From positions 1,736,001 through 1,800,000 of the forward strand of contig NZ_CP063767.1 of NCBI RefSeq assembly GCF_015277515.1: a stretch of DNA of 64,000 nucleotides, given 5' to 3'. This document shows positions 27,131-35,685 of this stretch, piece by piece. The position numbers were made by a program, and so were the translations under genes. The notes beneath the pieces were generated by a model, which ran no database searches, was not told where the DNA came from, and worked only from the letters and a program-made list of their open reading frames with translations. The DNA comes from Thermophilibacter immobilis (lineage in GTDB: Bacteria > Actinomycetota > Coriobacteriia > Coriobacteriales > Atopobiaceae). Within the stretch, counting starts at the first letter, position 1, and every line of letters begins with the position of its first letter.

Positions 27131-27670
27131 TCAGAGCGTCTCGCGCTCATAGTCCGTCAGGGGGGCGAGAAACCCGCGCTTGTCGAGGGCCTCCCCGATC
27201 AGGTCGAGCGTTTCCTCGTCCGCGGCACTCACGTGATGGAAGTGGTAGCCGCTCGTGACCATCATGAGGGGGGCGGAGCGCCCGGTTGAGAGGCCCTCCA
27301 TGAAGAGCTCGACGTCGCGGCGGCAGGCAATCCCCAGCTTGGAGGAGATCAGCCCGTAGATGCGATGGTTCACGAACACGTCCTCCACCCGTCCGCCCAG
27401 GTCAACGACGCAGAGGAGCTCCTCGGCGGTCTGGTCTTGCGTGTGGCGGCACTTGAAGAGGCGGCACGGACGCGCAGGGGCGGGTCCTAGCAGATAGCCT
27501 CGGTTGGTCGAGACGATGTGCGCGCCCTGGCTGCGCAGCAGGGCGATGTCCTGCACGACCACCTGACGGCTCACGCCGCAGGCCTTCCCCAGGGACGCGC
27601 CCGAGAGGGGCTCGGCGGACGCGTGCAGCGCATCCACGATAGCCTGCCGGCGCTCGTCTCCCCGGCTCAT
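27131..27670 (-). CDS. niaR: Niacin-responsive transcriptional repressor
   Basis: A 179-residue regulator with an N-terminal winged HTH (HTH_11: ERRQAIVDALHASAEPLSGA, CGVSRQVVVQDIALLRSQG) and a C-terminal 3H domain, whose three histidine regions are visible (KCRHTQD, FVNHRIYG, SGYHFHHVS). Members bind nicotinic acid and repress NAD synthesis and niacin uptake genes. The ATG overlaps the nadC stop codon (ATGA), so it is the last gene of the nadA-nadB-nadC unit and probably controls it through the site near 30776-30815. Confidence 0.93.
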   Translation of the reverse strand: MSRGDERRQAIVDALHASAEPLSGASLGKACGVSRQVVVQDIALLRSQGAHIVSTNRGYLLGPAPARPCRLFKCRHTQDQTAEELLCVVDLGGRVEDVFVNHRIYGLISSKLGIACRRDVELFMEGLSTGRSAPLMMVTSGYHFHHVSAADEETLDLIGEALDKRGFLAPLTDYERETL

Positions 27671-28521
27671 CCCAGCACCTCGAGATGCTTGAGCGAGAGG
27701 TCCAAGATGGGGGCGGAGTGCGTGAGCGCCCCGCACGAGACGTAGTCCACGCCCAGGCCCGCATAGGCACCGGCGTTGGAGGCGTCCACGTTGCCCGAGG
27801 CCTCCGTCTTGGCACGGCCGCCCACGAGGGCCACGGCAGCGGCCATGGTGGCGTGGTCCATGTTGTCGAGCATGATGACGTCTGCCCCAGCCGCGAGCGC
27901 CTCGCGGACCATGCCGAGCGTCTCGCACTCCACCTCGACCTGGCGCACGAAGGGCGCATAGGCGCGGGCGCGCTCGACCGCCTGCGCGACGCCGCCCGCC
28001 GCGTCAACGTGGTTGTCCTTGAGGAGTACCCCGTCCGAGAGGCCAAAGCGGTGCAGAGAGCCCCCGCCCAGGCGCACGGCCTCGCGCTCGAACAGGCGCA
28101 TGCCCGGCGTGGTCTTGCGCGTGCACACGAGCGTGGTGGGCGTGCCCGCGAGCGCCTCGGCCACGCCGCGCGTGTAGGTGGCGACGCCGCTCATGCGCTG
28201 CAGATAGTTGAGCGCCGTGCGCTCGCCCTCGAGCAGGACCCGGACGTCGCCCTCCACGGTAGCCACGTGCAGGCCGCTCGTGACGACATCGCCGTCGGCC
28301 ACGAGCGGCGTGACCGTCGTCTGTGGGTCGAGCAGGGAGAAGACGCGCGAGAAGACCGACAGACCCGCGATCACGCCTCTGGCCTTGGCGATGAGCTGCA
28401 CGCGCCCCGGGTGCGGCTCGGGCATGATCGCGGCCGTGGAGACGTCGCCGAAGGGCGCGTCCTCGGCGAGCGCGGCACGGATGTGCTCGTCCATCTGGAG
28501 CTGGACCATGGGATCGATCAT
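27667..28521 (-). CDS. nadC: Quinolinate phosphoribosyltransferase (carboxylating)
   Basis: A 284-residue type II phosphoribosyltransferase converting quinolinate and PRPP to nicotinate mononucleotide. Landmarks are EDAPFGDVSTAAIM, LNYLQRMSGVATYT, CTRKTTPGMRLFEREAVRLGG and LLKDNHVDAAGG, with the C-terminal IMLDNMDHATM and SGNVDA. The ATG at 28519-28521 overlaps the nadB stop (ATGA), and the stop overlaps the niaR start, so the three are translationally coupled. Confidence 0.96.
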   Translation of the reverse strand: MIDPMVQLQMDEHIRAALAEDAPFGDVSTAAIMPEPHPGRVQLIAKARGVIAGLSVFSRVFSLLDPQTTVTPLVADGDVVTSGLHVATVEGDVRVLLEGERTALNYLQRMSGVATYTRGVAEALAGTPTTLVCTRKTTPGMRLFEREAVRLGGGSLHRFGLSDGVLLKDNHVDAAGGVAQAVERARAYAPFVRQVEVECETLGMVREALAAGADVIMLDNMDHATMAAAVALVGGRAKTEASGNVDASNAGAYAGLGVDYVSCGALTHSAPILDLSLKHLEVLG

Positions 28522-29813
28522 CGGGCGTCTCCCCTCTCGTATGAGGTCATGGTAGCAGCACGGGCGGCCTGCGCCAGCTGCGCGGCGGTGTCGGCCGCGA
28601 AGCGGTCGCGCATGATCTTGTCGGCAGCCCTCTGGGCGAAGACGAGGGACTCGAGCAGACTGTTGGACGCCAGGCGGTTCTTGCCGTGCACGCCGTTGCA
28701 GCAGGTCTCGCCTGCGGCGAAGAGGTGCGGCAGCGTGGTCTCGGAGTCCGCGTTCACGTGGACGCCGCCCATGAAGTAGTGCTGGGCGGGCACCACGGGG
28801 ATGGGCTCGGCGAGGATGTCGTAGCCCTCCTCCAGGCAGCGGGCTCGGATGTGCGTGAAGTGGCCCGTAACCACGTCGCGCGGCACGTGCTCGAACGAGA
28901 GCCAGACGTGCGCGGCGCCGGTGCGCTCCATCTGGGCCCGGATGGCCGCCGAGACCACGTCGCGCGGCTGGAGCTCGTCGCAGAAGCGCTCTCCGGCGTC
29001 GTTCAGGAGCACCGCGCCCTCCCCGCGCGCCGACTCGCTGATAAGAAAGGCCCGTCCGGACTGAGCGGTCCACAGCGTGGTGGGATGAATCTGCACGTAG
29101 TCCATGTGCTCGAGCAGGGCCCCGTGCGCGGCGGCCACGCGACAGCCGTCTCCCGTGAGGCAGGGATAGTTGGTCGAATACTCGTAGAGGCCCCCGATGC
29201 CGCCCGTGGCCAGGAGCGTGGCACCGGCGACGAGATTGAGCGTGGAGCCGTCCGGCGCCGTGGCCGCGACGCCGCGGCAGACCCTGCGCCCCCGCTCGTC
29301 GAAGCCCTCCAAAAGGTCCGTCATGCAGGCGTGCTCGAGGATGGTCGCGTGGGGGAGCGCGCGGGCGCAGGCCAGGAGGTGCGTCGTGATCTCCTCGCCA
29401 GTGACGTCCTCGTGGTAGACGATGCGCGGCCGGGAGTGCGCGCCCTCGCGCGTGTAGTCGAGGCCACCGTCCGCGCGCCGAGCGAAGCGCACCCCACGAC
29501 GCGCGAGGTCCTCGATGATCGACCGGCTTGCGCGAATCATGAGGTCCACGCTCTCCAGGCGATTCTCGTAGTGGCCCGCGCGCAGCGTGTCCTCGAAGAA
29601 GGCATCGTAGTCGGAGGCGTCTGGCAGGACGCAGATGCCGCCCTGGGCAAGCATGGAGTCGCAGGTGGCGACGTCCTGCTTGGAGAGAAGGACCACCCTC
29701 AGGGCTGGGGGCAGGTTGAGCGCGGCGTAGAGACCGGCCACCCCGCACCCCACGATGACCACGTCGCAGTTGATGACGCGGTTCTGGTCCACGCGCTTCT
29801 CGGCAGCCTCCAT
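28518..29813 (-). CDS. nadB: L-aspartate oxidase
   Basis: A 431-residue flavoprotein oxidising aspartate to iminoaspartate for quinolinate synthesis. The FAD site is CDVVIVGCGVAGLYAALNLP. Other family blocks are AQGGICVLPDASDYDAFFEDTL, LATGGIGGLYEYSTN, QIHPTTL, and ENERLASNSLLE-type KNRLASNSLLESLVF. It is about 100 residues shorter than the E. coli enzyme, lacking most of the C-terminal helical domain. The start ATG at 29811-29813 has GAGGTAGGC just upstream and lies two bases past the nadA stop codon. Under anaerobic conditions fumarate would be the likely acceptor (inference). Confidence 0.93.
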   Translation of the reverse strand: MEAAEKRVDQNRVINCDVVIVGCGVAGLYAALNLPPALRVVLLSKQDVATCDSMLAQGGICVLPDASDYDAFFEDTLRAGHYENRLESVDLMIRASRSIIEDLARRGVRFARRADGGLDYTREGAHSRPRIVYHEDVTGEEITTHLLACARALPHATILEHACMTDLLEGFDERGRRVCRGVAATAPDGSTLNLVAGATLLATGGIGGLYEYSTNYPCLTGDGCRVAAAHGALLEHMDYVQIHPTTLWTAQSGRAFLISESARGEGAVLLNDAGERFCDELQPRDVVSAAIRAQMERTGAAHVWLSFEHVPRDVVTGHFTHIRARCLEEGYDILAEPIPVVPAQHYFMGGVHVNADSETTLPHLFAAGETCCNGVHGKNRLASNSLLESLVFAQRAADKIMRDRFAADTAAQLAQAARAATMTSYERGDAR

Positions 29814-29815
29814 GC

Positions 29816-30742
29816 CTACCTCGCCAGCTCGAGCATGCGGGAGAGGGCCGCACGGGCGCGCTCGGCCACGTCGTCCGGGGGAAGGTCCACCTCTCCGGTA
29901 CCGTCCGCCAGGCAGGAGCGGACCTTCTCGCCGCTCACGCGCGCCATGTTGGGACAGATGGGCGTCGTGGCGGGAAAGTGGAAGCGCTTGCCCGTGCCCG
30001 CGCAGCGCCGCTCGAGCTCGGAGAGGACCCCGTGCACGGTGAGGACGATGAAGTCCGTGGCATCGGAGGAGACGGCCGCCTCGATCATCTGCGAGGTCGA
30101 GCCCACGAAATCGGCCTTCTCGAGGACCCAGGAGCCGCACTCGGGATGCGCGAGGGTCACCGCATGGGGATAGCGCTCCTGGAGTGCCTCGACCTCGACG
30201 ACCTCGATGGCCTCGTGCGTGGGACAGAAGCCGTCGTTCAGGATGACGTTCTTCTCGGAAACCTGCTCGGACACGTAGTGGCCCAGGTGCTGGTCGGGGA
30301 TGAACAGGACATGTGGCTGAGGCAGGGCGCGCACGATCCTGACCGCGTTGGACGACGTGACGCAGACGTCGGAGAGGGCCTTCATCTGGGTCGTGGAGTT
30401 CACGTAGCAGGCCACGGCGAGGTCGTCTCCGTAGGTGGCGCGCGCCTGGTCAATTGTCTCGCGACGCATCATGTGGGCCATCGGGCAGTCCGCCGAGGGC
30501 TCGGGCATGAGGACGCGCTTGTTTGGCGAGAGGAGCTTGGCGCTCTCGGCCATGAAGCGCACCCCGGCGAAGACGAGCGTCTTGCAGTCGAGCGTGGCCG
30601 CGAGCTTGGAGAGAAAGAAGGAGTCCCCCACGTAGTCGGCGAGCTCCTGGGCCTCGGGCGTCACGTAGTAGTGCGCCAGGATCACGGCGTCCTGCTCGGC
30701 CTTGAGCCGCTCGACCTCTGCGCGCATCTCGTCAGATACCAT
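29816..30742 (-). CDS. nadA: Quinolinate synthase A
   Basis: A 308-residue 4Fe-4S enzyme condensing iminoaspartate with dihydroxyacetone phosphate to quinolinate. It contains ILAHYYVTPEAQELADYVGDS, MAESAKLLSPNKRVLMPEPSADCPMA, CYVNSTTQMKALSDVCVTSSNA, HPECGSWV and CPNMARVSGEKV, which provide the cluster cysteines and substrate loops. The ATG at 30740-30742 follows GGGGAGAG. It is the first gene of nadA-nadB-nadC-niaR, and a consensus-like promoter lies just upstream. Confidence 0.96.
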   Translation of the reverse strand: MVSDEMRAEVERLKAEQDAVILAHYYVTPEAQELADYVGDSFFLSKLAATLDCKTLVFAGVRFMAESAKLLSPNKRVLMPEPSADCPMAHMMRRETIDQARATYGDDLAVACYVNSTTQMKALSDVCVTSSNAVRIVRALPQPHVLFIPDQHLGHYVSEQVSEKNVILNDGFCPTHEAIEVVEVEALQERYPHAVTLAHPECGSWVLEKADFVGSTSQMIEAAVSSDATDFIVLTVHGVLSELERRCAGTGKRFHFPATTPICPNMARVSGEKVRSCLADGTGEVDLPPDDVAERARAALSRMLELAR

Positions 30743-30775
30743 TCTCTCCCCCTCCTCGCACCTGCATGCCTGCCT

Positions 30776-30815
30776 AGTATGGCATTTAACTTTACAGGTG
30801 ACAAGACAGTATGAG
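30776..30815 (-). promoter_or_regulatory. Promoter of the NAD operon with candidate NiaR operator
   Basis: On the minus strand, -35 TTGTCA (30799-30804), a 17-bp spacer and -10 CATACT (30776-30781) form a good sigma-70-type promoter about 35 bp before nadA. The sequence ACAGGTGACAAGACAGT (plus strand, 30795-30811) covers the -35. It resembles the NiaR operator type known from Bacillus NAD genes as I recall it, so repression by the operon's own NiaR is proposed. Confidence 0.65.
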
Positions 30816-30898
30816 CCGGAGGTGATGACGTGGGAACGATTAGCCTATGTGCCTGTCAGCTCCTTCTTTCTCCTTCCTCCATAAAATAGAACATATGT

Positions 30899-30927
30899 TT
30901 GCTTCTGAGACTCAAGAGTGGTATGAT
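30899..30927 (+). promoter_or_regulatory. Promoter of the brxD-brxHI-like pair
   Basis: TTGCTT (30899-30904), 17-bp spacer, TATGAT (30922-30927), about 32 bp before the ATG at 30959. This is a close sigma-70-type match pointing away from the NAD operon, indicating the two-gene unit has its own promoter. Confidence 0.7.
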
Positions 30928-30958
30928 GCCCTTCACGATGACGAGAGGAGCACCCCGC

Positions 30959-32341
30959 ATGAGTACCACCCCGCAAAAAGACGCGCCCAAGGTGCCCAGG
31001 CGCATCGCAGCGGTCATCATTAACTCGCTCAAGGGCGGCGTCGTCCCCCGCATAGGCCTGCCCTACATCACCGTGGGACGCGAGCGCGAGGTGGCAGCCC
31101 TGCTCCATGACCTTGACCTCGTGGCGGACGGAGGCGCAAGCTTTCGCTTCTTGGTGGGCCGCTACGGCTCGGGCAAGAGCTTCCTCCTGCAGACCATCCG
31201 CACGCACGCCATGGGCAGGGGCTTTGTGGTGGCAGATGCCGATCTCTCCCCCGAGCGCCGGCTCCAGGGCACGCACGGGCAGGGGCTCGCCACGTACAAG
31301 GAGCTCATGCGCAATCTCTCCACCAAGACCCGGCCCGAGGGTGGGGCCCTGCCGCTCATCCTGGACCGCTGGGTGGACGCCGTGCGCGCGGACGTGATCT
31401 CCGAGGAGGGCCTCTCTCCAGATGATCCCAGCTTTGGCGATGCGGTCGAGAGGCGCATCTACGCCGTAACGCAGTCCCTGGAGGAGATGGTCCACGGCTT
31501 CGACTTCGCACGCGTCCTCACCCTCTGGTGGCGTGCCCACCTCGAGGGCGACGATCAGACCAAGGGCCTGGTCATCAAGTGGTTTCGCGGGGAGTATCGC
31601 ACCAAGACCGAGGCCCGCCAGGAGCTGGGCGTCAACGTGTGCATCACGGACGACGACTGGTACGAGTACCTCAAGCTCTTCGCGCGCTTCCTGCAGAAGG
31701 CCGGCTACCAGGGGCTCATCGTGCTCGTGGACGAGCTCGTGAACCTCTACAAGATCCCCAACGCCACCACGCGTCAGTACAACTACGAGAAGATCCTCAC
31801 CATGTACAACGACACCCTCCAGGGCAAGGCTCATCACCTGGGCATCATCATGGGGGGCACACCCCAGTCCATCGAGGATCGCCGGCGTGGAGTCTTCTCC
31901 TACGAGGCGCTGCGCAGCCGTCTCACGCAGGGCCGCTTTGCCTCCGAGGGCATGGTGGACATGCTCGCCCCGGTCATCCACCTCGAGCCCCTCACCTACG
32001 AGGAGCTGCTCGTCCTCATCGAGAAGCTCGCGGACATCCACGCCGGCTACTTTGGCTACGAGCGCACCCTCACCGAGGAGCAGCTGGTGAGCTTCCTCAA
32101 GATCGAGTTCGGGCGCGTGGGGGCAGACACCCACCTCACCCCGCGCGAGGTCATTCGAGATTTCATAGAGCTTCTCGACATCGTCTGCCAGAGCCCCGAC
32201 GCGGGCGTGGAGAAGATCCTGAAGTCGGATGCCTTCTCATCTGCACCCGACCTGCCAGGCGCGGCGGGAGCCTCAGACACAGGCGAGAGTTCGGGCGAAG
32301 TCTCAGACGGATCCAACCCCTACGCCGAGTTCACCATCTGA
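30959..32341 (+). CDS. brxD: BrxD-like P-loop ATP-binding protein (DUF2791 family)
   Basis: A 460-residue protein of the BrxC/BrxD ATPase group. The Walker A motif GRYGSGKS lies at residues 67-74, inside the family-typical FRFLVGRYGSGKSFLLQTIR. VVADADLSPERRL and LATYKELMRNLSTKTRP follow, and a Walker B-like LIVLVDELVNLYK is near residue 255. BrxD is a component of type 2 BREX and also occurs in Ter-linked gene sets; its role is presumed ATP-driven control of DNA processing. The ATG at 30959 follows GAGAGGAG, and the helicase starts 15 bases after the stop. No pglX, pglZ or other BREX gene lies in the window, so this is a stand-alone pair here. Confidence 0.85.
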   Translation: MSTTPQKDAPKVPRRIAAVIINSLKGGVVPRIGLPYITVGREREVAALLHDLDLVADGGASFRFLVGRYGSGKSFLLQTIRTHAMGRGFVVADADLSPERRLQGTHGQGLATYKELMRNLSTKTRPEGGALPLILDRWVDAVRADVISEEGLSPDDPSFGDAVERRIYAVTQSLEEMVHGFDFARVLTLWWRAHLEGDDQTKGLVIKWFRGEYRTKTEARQELGVNVCITDDDWYEYLKLFARFLQKAGYQGLIVLVDELVNLYKIPNATTRQYNYEKILTMYNDTLQGKAHHLGIIMGGTPQSIEDRRRGVFSYEALRSRLTQGRFASEGMVDMLAPVIHLEPLTYEELLVLIEKLADIHAGYFGYERTLTEEQLVSFLKIEFGRVGADTHLTPREVIRDFIELLDIVCQSPDAGVEKILKSDAFSSAPDLPGAAGASDTGESSGEVSDGSNPYAEFTI

Positions 32342-32356
32342 CCAGGGGGGCGACCC

Positions 32357-34726
32357 ATGAGCGTCTTCGACCGCTATGCGCCGTTCGTGCAGGACTTCAT
32401 CTACGATCACGACTGGGAGAACCTGCGTGCGATTCAGGTCGCCGCTGGTGAGGTCATCTTTGACACAGATGATCACGTGCTGCTGTGCGCCTCCACCGCC
32501 TCCGGCAAGACCGAGGCCGCCTTCTTCCCCATCCTCTCCCAGTTCTGGGAGAGCCCGCCCGCCTCGGTCGGGGCCGTCTACGTGGGGCCCACCAAGGCGC
32601 TCATCAACGACCAGTTCTATCGCCTCACTGACCTCTGCGAGCAGGCGGACGTTCCCGTCTGGCACTGGCACGGGGACGTCTCGGCCTCCCACAAGGCCAA
32701 ACTCATGAAGCGTCCCTCGGGCATCCTGCAGATCACGCCCGAGTCCCTCGAGGCCCTGCTCATGCACCGCCATGCAGCCGTAGCGCGCCTCTTCTGCGAC
32801 CTGCGCTACGTGGTCATCGACGAAGTCCACTCGCTTTTGCGCGCGGATCGCGGGGGCCAGACCCTCTGCCTCATCGAGCGCCTCTCCCGCATGGCTGGCG
32901 TAAATCCCCGCCGCATAGGTCTTTCTGCCACCATCGGAGACCCCCAGGCCGTGGGCGCGTTTCTCGCCTCCGGCACCGGACGTCCCACGGTGATTCCTCG
33001 CGTGGAGGAGCCCCCTCGCACCTGGCGCCTCTCCATGGAGCACTTCTACCAAAACGGTCCCCAGGCGGATGTAAATTCTTTTCAAAATGAGTCGGGTAAC
33101 CTTGAGGCCGAGGTCTTGGCAGTGGAGACCCTTGGCTCTGCAGGTCCTCGGGGTCTGTCCTCGCGCGCAGTTCCGCAGCGCAGCGAGGACTGTCTGAGCA
33201 CGAGGACAGACCCCGAGGACCCCACAGACATCGCACCCCCACTCGCGGACCCAGGCATCGGCTACGTCTTCGAGCATACGCAGGGTCGTAAGTGCCTGGT
33301 CTTCTGCAACTCGCGCGAGGAGGCCGAGGAGGTCACCACCACCCTGCGCCGCTACTGCGAGGCCAACGGAGAGCCCGATCGCTTCCTCATCCATCATGGC
33401 AACCTCTCCGCCGCCATCCGCGAGGAGGCAGAGGAACTCATGCGCGATGACGCCTGCGACCTCACCTGCGTGGCCACCTCCACGCTCGAGCTGGGCATTG
33501 ACGTGGGAAAGCTCGAGCGCGCCTTCCAGATCGGCGCCCCGTTCACCGTGTCCTCATTTCTGCAGCGCATGGGTCGCACGGGCCGGCGCGGGCAACCTCC
33601 CGAGATGTGGTTCGTCATGCGCGAGGAGCAACAGGAGCCGCGCGCGCCGCTGCCCGATACCATTCCCTGGAAGCTTCTGCAGGGCATCGCCCTCGTCCAG
33701 CTCTATCGGGAGGAGAGGTGGGTGGAGCCGCCACGCCTGGACCGCCTGCCCTATAGCCTGCTGTGCCACCAGACGCTGGCCATCCTTGCCTCCGAGGGCG
33801 AGCTCTCCCCCGCCGAGCTCGCCGGACGCGTGCTCACGCTCACCTACTTCCATCGCGTGAGCGCCGATGACTTTCGTGAGCTCCTGCGCCACCTGCTCGA
33901 GCGCGACTTCATCGAGCGGACCGAGTCCGGGGGGCTCATCGTGGGTCTGGCGGGCGAACGCGTTACCAGCTCCTACAAGTTCTACGCCGTCTTCAAGGAG
34001 AACGTCGAGTACGCGGTGCGCTGCGAGTCGACCGAGATAGGCACCCTCGTGGCCCCGCCCCCGCCCGGCGAGAAGGTCGCCATTGCCGGGCACGTCTGGC
34101 TCGTCGAGGAGATTGACCACGAGCGCCACCTACTCTACGTGACCAAGGTCAAGGGCAAGGTCCCAGCCTACTTCGGCGAGTGCGCCGGAGACGTCAACAC
34201 CAAGATCCTCGAGCGCATGCGACGCGTCCTGGATCAGAGCGCTCCCTACCCCTACCTCAGGGACCACGCCTGCGCCCGCCTGGCCCAGGCCCGCCACGTG
34301 GCGAGGAGCTCGCATCTCACCAGATCGCCCCTCGTGAGCCTGGGCGAGTCCGACAAGGGGGCCACCATGTGGTGTCTCCTGCCCTGGCTGGGGACCTACG
34401 CGTTTCTCGCCCTCGAGCGCCTCATCAAGATCAAGTGCGCGGACGAGCTGGGAATCAAGGGGCTCGACTCCTCGCGCCCCTACTTCATGACGTTCGTCAT
34501 GCGCGAGGACGAGAGGAGCTTCTTCGCCGTGGTGTGCGACGCGGCCGAGCGGCTGGAGGACCCCATGGAGCTCCTCTACCCCAGCGAGGTCCCCTACTTC
34601 GAGAAGTACGACGAGCTCGTGCCCGTCTCGCTCGTCCGCAAGGGCTTCGCCGAGGGCGTCCTCGACGTCGATGGCATGAAGGCGCGCGCGGCCGAGTGGG
34701 AGCGGTCCAGGAGGACCCTCGCCTAA
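32357..34726 (+). CDS. brxHI: BrxHI-like DEAD/DEAH-box helicase carrying an in-frame hairpin element
   Basis: A 789-residue superfamily 2 helicase related to Lhr/BrxHI. It has RAIQ (Q-motif-like), ASTASGKT at 45-52 (Walker A), VIDEVHS (DEVH box), LSATIGDPQ (motif III), STLELGIDVG (motif V) and RMGRTGRRGQ (motif VI). A large C-terminal half unrelated to the core (about 370 residues) follows. Between the two RecA domains, residues 263-289 are encoded by hairpin element copy D, read in frame without stops, in a low-complexity linker before GYVFEHTQGRKCLVFCN. It pairs with the BrxD-like gene 15 bases upstream, probably as a DNA-defence module. Confidence 0.87.
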   Translation: MSVFDRYAPFVQDFIYDHDWENLRAIQVAAGEVIFDTDDHVLLCASTASGKTEAAFFPILSQFWESPPASVGAVYVGPTKALINDQFYRLTDLCEQADVPVWHWHGDVSASHKAKLMKRPSGILQITPESLEALLMHRHAAVARLFCDLRYVVIDEVHSLLRADRGGQTLCLIERLSRMAGVNPRRIGLSATIGDPQAVGAFLASGTGRPTVIPRVEEPPRTWRLSMEHFYQNGPQADVNSFQNESGNLEAEVLAVETLGSAGPRGLSSRAVPQRSEDCLSTRTDPEDPTDIAPPLADPGIGYVFEHTQGRKCLVFCNSREEAEEVTTTLRRYCEANGEPDRFLIHHGNLSAAIREEAEELMRDDACDLTCVATSTLELGIDVGKLERAFQIGAPFTVSSFLQRMGRTGRRGQPPEMWFVMREEQQEPRAPLPDTIPWKLLQGIALVQLYREERWVEPPRLDRLPYSLLCHQTLAILASEGELSPAELAGRVLTLTYFHRVSADDFRELLRHLLERDFIERTESGGLIVGLAGERVTSSYKFYAVFKENVEYAVRCESTEIGTLVAPPPPGEKVAIAGHVWLVEEIDHERHLLYVTKVKGKVPAYFGECAGDVNTKILERMRRVLDQSAPYPYLRDHACARLAQARHVARSSHLTRSPLVSLGESDKGATMWCLLPWLGTYAFLALERLIKIKCADELGIKGLDSSRPYFMTFVMREDERSFFAVVCDAAERLEDPMELLYPSEVPYFEKYDELVPVSLVRKGFAEGVLDVDGMKARAAEWERSRRTLA
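33143..33221 (+). repeat. Variable-stem hairpin element, copy D, inside the helicase gene
   Basis: Perfect 21-bp arms (33143-33163 and 33201-33221) flank a 37-nt core starting CGCGCAGTTCCGCAGCG and ending GGACTGTCTGAGCA. The core ends match copies A-C; the middle has changed and is three bases longer, which preserves the helicase reading frame. It encodes about 26 residues (GPRGLSSRAVPQ, then RSEDCLSTRTDPEDP). Confidence 0.85.
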
Positions 34727-34732
34727 GAAGGA

Positions 34733-34765
34733 GACGGCCTCGGACCAACGAGGACCGAGGCCGTC
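34733..34765. terminator. Hairpin between convergent helicase and pirin genes
   Basis: Eleven-bp perfect stem GACGGCCTCGG (34733-34743) and CCGAGGCCGTC (34755-34765), loop ACCAACGAGGA, six bases past the helicase stop. It has no clear T tract, but its position suggests a shared terminator for both strands. Confidence 0.6.
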
Positions 34766-34787
34766 CCATCACAGATTGATCCGCCGA

Positions 34788-35636
34788 TCAGCCTTGAATC
34801 TCCTCCTTGAGGAACGTCCCTGCCTCGAGCTCGCGAAAGGCGTCGGAGAGCTCCTCGCGCGTGTTCATCACGATGGGACCGCCCCAGGCGACCGGCTCGT
34901 CCAGGCGCCGCGAGCTCATGAGCAGCGTCTGGGTGCGCGCGGCTCCGCGGTTCTCGATCGTGACCGTGTCGCCGTCCGCAAGGCGCACGGCGGTCTTCTC
35001 GGCAATGGATGCACCGCAGACCTGGGCCTGTCCCATAAGGGTGAAGGCCATGACGCTGCGGTCGGTTCCCACGGGCACGCTCACGGACGCCCCCGGCTCC
35101 AGCTGCACGTCGTAGTAGTCGAGCGGCAGCTGCTGGCTCTGGAAGCCCCGGGCCTCCCCGTAGGAACCCGCGAGCACGCGGACCAGGCTTTTGCCCCCCA
35201 GTGCCACCTCGGGGATGTCCGAGCTCTCTATGCCGTGGTAGGCGGGGGCGACCATCTTGTCCGCCGCCGGCAGGTTCAGCCACAGCTGAACGCCGAGCAG
35301 GCGGTCGGCCTCGGGAATCATCTCCTCGTGGAGGATGCCCGAGCCCGCCGTCATCCACTGCACGCCTCCATCCGAGATGGACTTGGCGTGACCCAGACTG
35401 TCGCGATGGACCATGGTGCCGCGATAGACGTAGCTGATTGTCTCGATCCCGCGATGCGGGTGCATGGGGAAGCCCGCCACGTAGTCCGCGGGGTTGGTGC
35501 TGTCGAACGAGTCCAGCATGAGGATGGGGTCAAAGGCGTCGGCCGTCCGGTTTCCCAGCACCCGCACGAGGCTCACCCCCGCCCCGTCCTGTGTCCTGTA
35601 GCCGGTGACCTGGTCTTCTACGGTGCGTTCCTTCAT
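34788..35636 (-). CDS. Pirin-family protein
   Basis: A 282-residue bicupin. The metal-binding cupin block is FPMHPHRGIETISYVYRGTMVHRDSLG and then QWMTAGSGILHEEMI, keeping the His/His/His/Glu ligands of pirins. Bacterial pirins can have quercetin 2,3-dioxygenase activity or act as redox-linked regulators; no substrate is indicated. The ATG at 35634-35636 follows GAAGGGAAAG, preferred over the longer frame. It converges on the helicase gene. Confidence 0.93.
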   Translation of the reverse strand: MKERTVEDQVTGYRTQDGAGVSLVRVLGNRTADAFDPILMLDSFDSTNPADYVAGFPMHPHRGIETISYVYRGTMVHRDSLGHAKSISDGGVQWMTAGSGILHEEMIPEADRLLGVQLWLNLPAADKMVAPAYHGIESSDIPEVALGGKSLVRVLAGSYGEARGFQSQQLPLDYYDVQLEPGASVSVPVGTDRSVMAFTLMGQAQVCGASIAEKTAVRLADGDTVTIENRGAARTQTLLMSSRRLDEPVAWGGPIVMNTREELSDAFRELEAGTFLKEEIQG

Positions 35637-35685
35637 GGTCTTTCCCTTCTTTGTGGGGGAGCGCACATCAGCATGGCGCCCCCTG

